Source: Atrichornis clamosus (taxonomy: Eukaryota > Chordata > Aves > Passeriformes > Menuridae). From it: 64,000 nt of DNA. Where the stretch lies: contig WBMZ01003014.1 of NCBI GenBank assembly GCA_013400975.1, forward strand, positions 124,001 through 188,000, written 5' to 3'. The notes under the pieces were generated by a model. The model saw only the letters and a list, made by a program, of their open reading frames with translations. It was not told the origin of the DNA and did no database searches. This document shows, one piece after another, positions 63,219-64,000 of the stretch (position 1 is the first letter of the stretch; every line of letters starts with the position of its first letter). Position numbers and translations under genes: made by a program.

Positions 63219-63274
63219 AGATTCCTGTGGGTCCCTTCCAACTCAGGATATTATATGATTCTATAACTCTGTGA
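63219..63274 (+). mobile_element. CR1 LINE 3' end fragment
   Basis: The sequence GATTCCTGTGGGTCCCTTCC at 63220-63239, followed by AACTCAGGATATTATATGA and degenerate octamers (TGATTCTATAACTCTGTG), closely resembles the conserved 3' terminus of CR1 non-LTR retrotransposons, which ends in short ATTCTRTG repeats. Only the last 55 bases or so are recognisable; upstream sequence does not resemble CR1 coding DNA to me. This is consistent with the severe 5' truncation usual for CR1 copies. The orientation is plus and the octamers have diverged, so the copy is probably old. Confidence 0.8.
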
Positions 63275-64000
63275 AATTCCCTGAAGCATCCTGGAAGGTT
63301 CCTGTAAGACATTTCATCTCATAGACTGAAGCTGGGAAGCCCCAATACCTGCCTCTCACTGAGTTCAAGAGGAAAAGCAAGTACTTGCTGTGTGAATCCT
63401 TGGGACGGTGGCAAGGGCAGCCTCTGCCTCTGCGCTGCAGCAAACGAAGCAGTCAGAGAAAAGATTGCTCTCCCAGAAAGACAGAAACTCAGGACTGGTA
63501 AGGGAGGTCACACTAAGTCCATTCATTGGTTAATTTGTAGTGAGTCTCCCTGTAAGTTATCTTATTTCTATGTGGAAATAACCTGACATATGCTGCCACC
63601 AGTTTTCTGCCTCCCCTTGCCAGCCCCGTGACCTACTGCAACCTGTGCTGTAGCTTAAGCATGGCATGGATGGTGCTCAGCAATATTTACCCAGGATATA
63701 CAAATAGCAAATACTTAACTATCTCAGATCCTTCATACCACATTTTTAGAAGGTATGGAAAAACCCTGTAGTCTTAAAGCATAAAGAACAGAGAAACGTG
63801 GCAATTTGGGAAGCTGGCAGCGGCATGTGGGAGCTGGAGCATCCACCCACCGTGACAGAGCTGTTTGATCGTGCTGGGTCTCACATGCCAACAGCAGTGG
63901 CAGATACTGTTGCAGATGCTGCCATGCTGATGTTGTGCCCATAATCTGCTCTCATTTCATGTCTTATTTCCCTTGAATTAACAGTTGAGTGGTGTGTGAG
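63275..64000. other. non-coding stretch to window end
   Basis: Mixed sequence with short frames on both strands (63392-63586 plus and 63733-63942 minus). No exon or further CR1 sequence is recognised. Confidence 0.5.

Noticed and set aside
1..64000. tRNA, rRNA, snRNA, known microRNA, CRISPR array, insertion sequence or endogenous retrovirus
   Set aside because: No conserved motif of any of these was recognised on either strand by eye. A covariance-model or RepeatMasker search was not possible here and could still find diverged copies.

Overview
This window looks like gene-poor, non-coding nuclear DNA from a vertebrate, most likely a bird. The base composition is that of eukaryotic intergenic or intronic DNA: AT-rich, CpG-depleted, dense in stops, with long A and T runs, one (AC)17 microsatellite and scattered short GC-richer patches. 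The best taxonomic clue is at about 63219-63274, which reads like the 3' end of a CR1 LINE: a CCCTTCCAACTC-type motif followed by degenerate ATTCTRTG octamers. CR1 is the dominant retroposon of birds and is also found in turtles and crocodilians. I saw nothing resembling mammalian Alu, B1 or L1 sequence. The clade call is an inference from one short repeat plus the overall low repeat content.

No protein-coding gene is established. The longest open frames (187 codons at 42754-43317 plus, 185 codons at 56160-56717 minus, 161 codons at 57357-57842 minus) are about as long as chance allows when six frames of 64 kb are searched. None encodes a protein I recognise. A few short segments are framed by good splice signals (17253-17308, 39898-39953, 52937-53097) and are listed as weak exon candidates only. 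I recognised no tRNA, rRNA, snRNA, known microRNA or CRISPR array, and nothing prokaryotic.

Layout: 1-9.3 kb is AT-rich sequence with two short CpG-richer patches (483-770 and 3780-4075), the second followed by an octamer and a TATA-like box. From 9.3 to 10.8 kb there is an A-rich tract and a purine-rich stretch with two successive plus-strand open frames. From 10.8 to 21.8 kb the sequence is very AT-rich; it carries a POU-like 12-bp palindrome, a 56-nt exon-like segment and a homeodomain-motif cluster at about 18120-18260. From 21.9 to 36.5 kb there is a GC patch, then long featureless DNA, another small GC patch and the AC microsatellite. From 36.5 to 44.6 kb there are T25 and T18 runs, a second exon-like segment, a nuclear-receptor-type direct repeat, a second homeodomain-motif cluster at about 42130-42470, the longest open frame, and moderately GC-rich sequence. 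From 44.6 to 56 kb the sequence is mostly featureless. From 56 to 58 kb it is GC-richer with open frames on both strands. From 58 to 64 kb it is AT-rich again, with an AATAAA plus A-rich tract and the CR1 tail near the end.

The most plausible function for this DNA is regulatory: a gene desert or a large intron with distal developmental enhancers. The two homeodomain-motif clusters are the best places to test this. No multi-gene system is visible. A genome alignment and RNA-seq from the source species would settle most open points.
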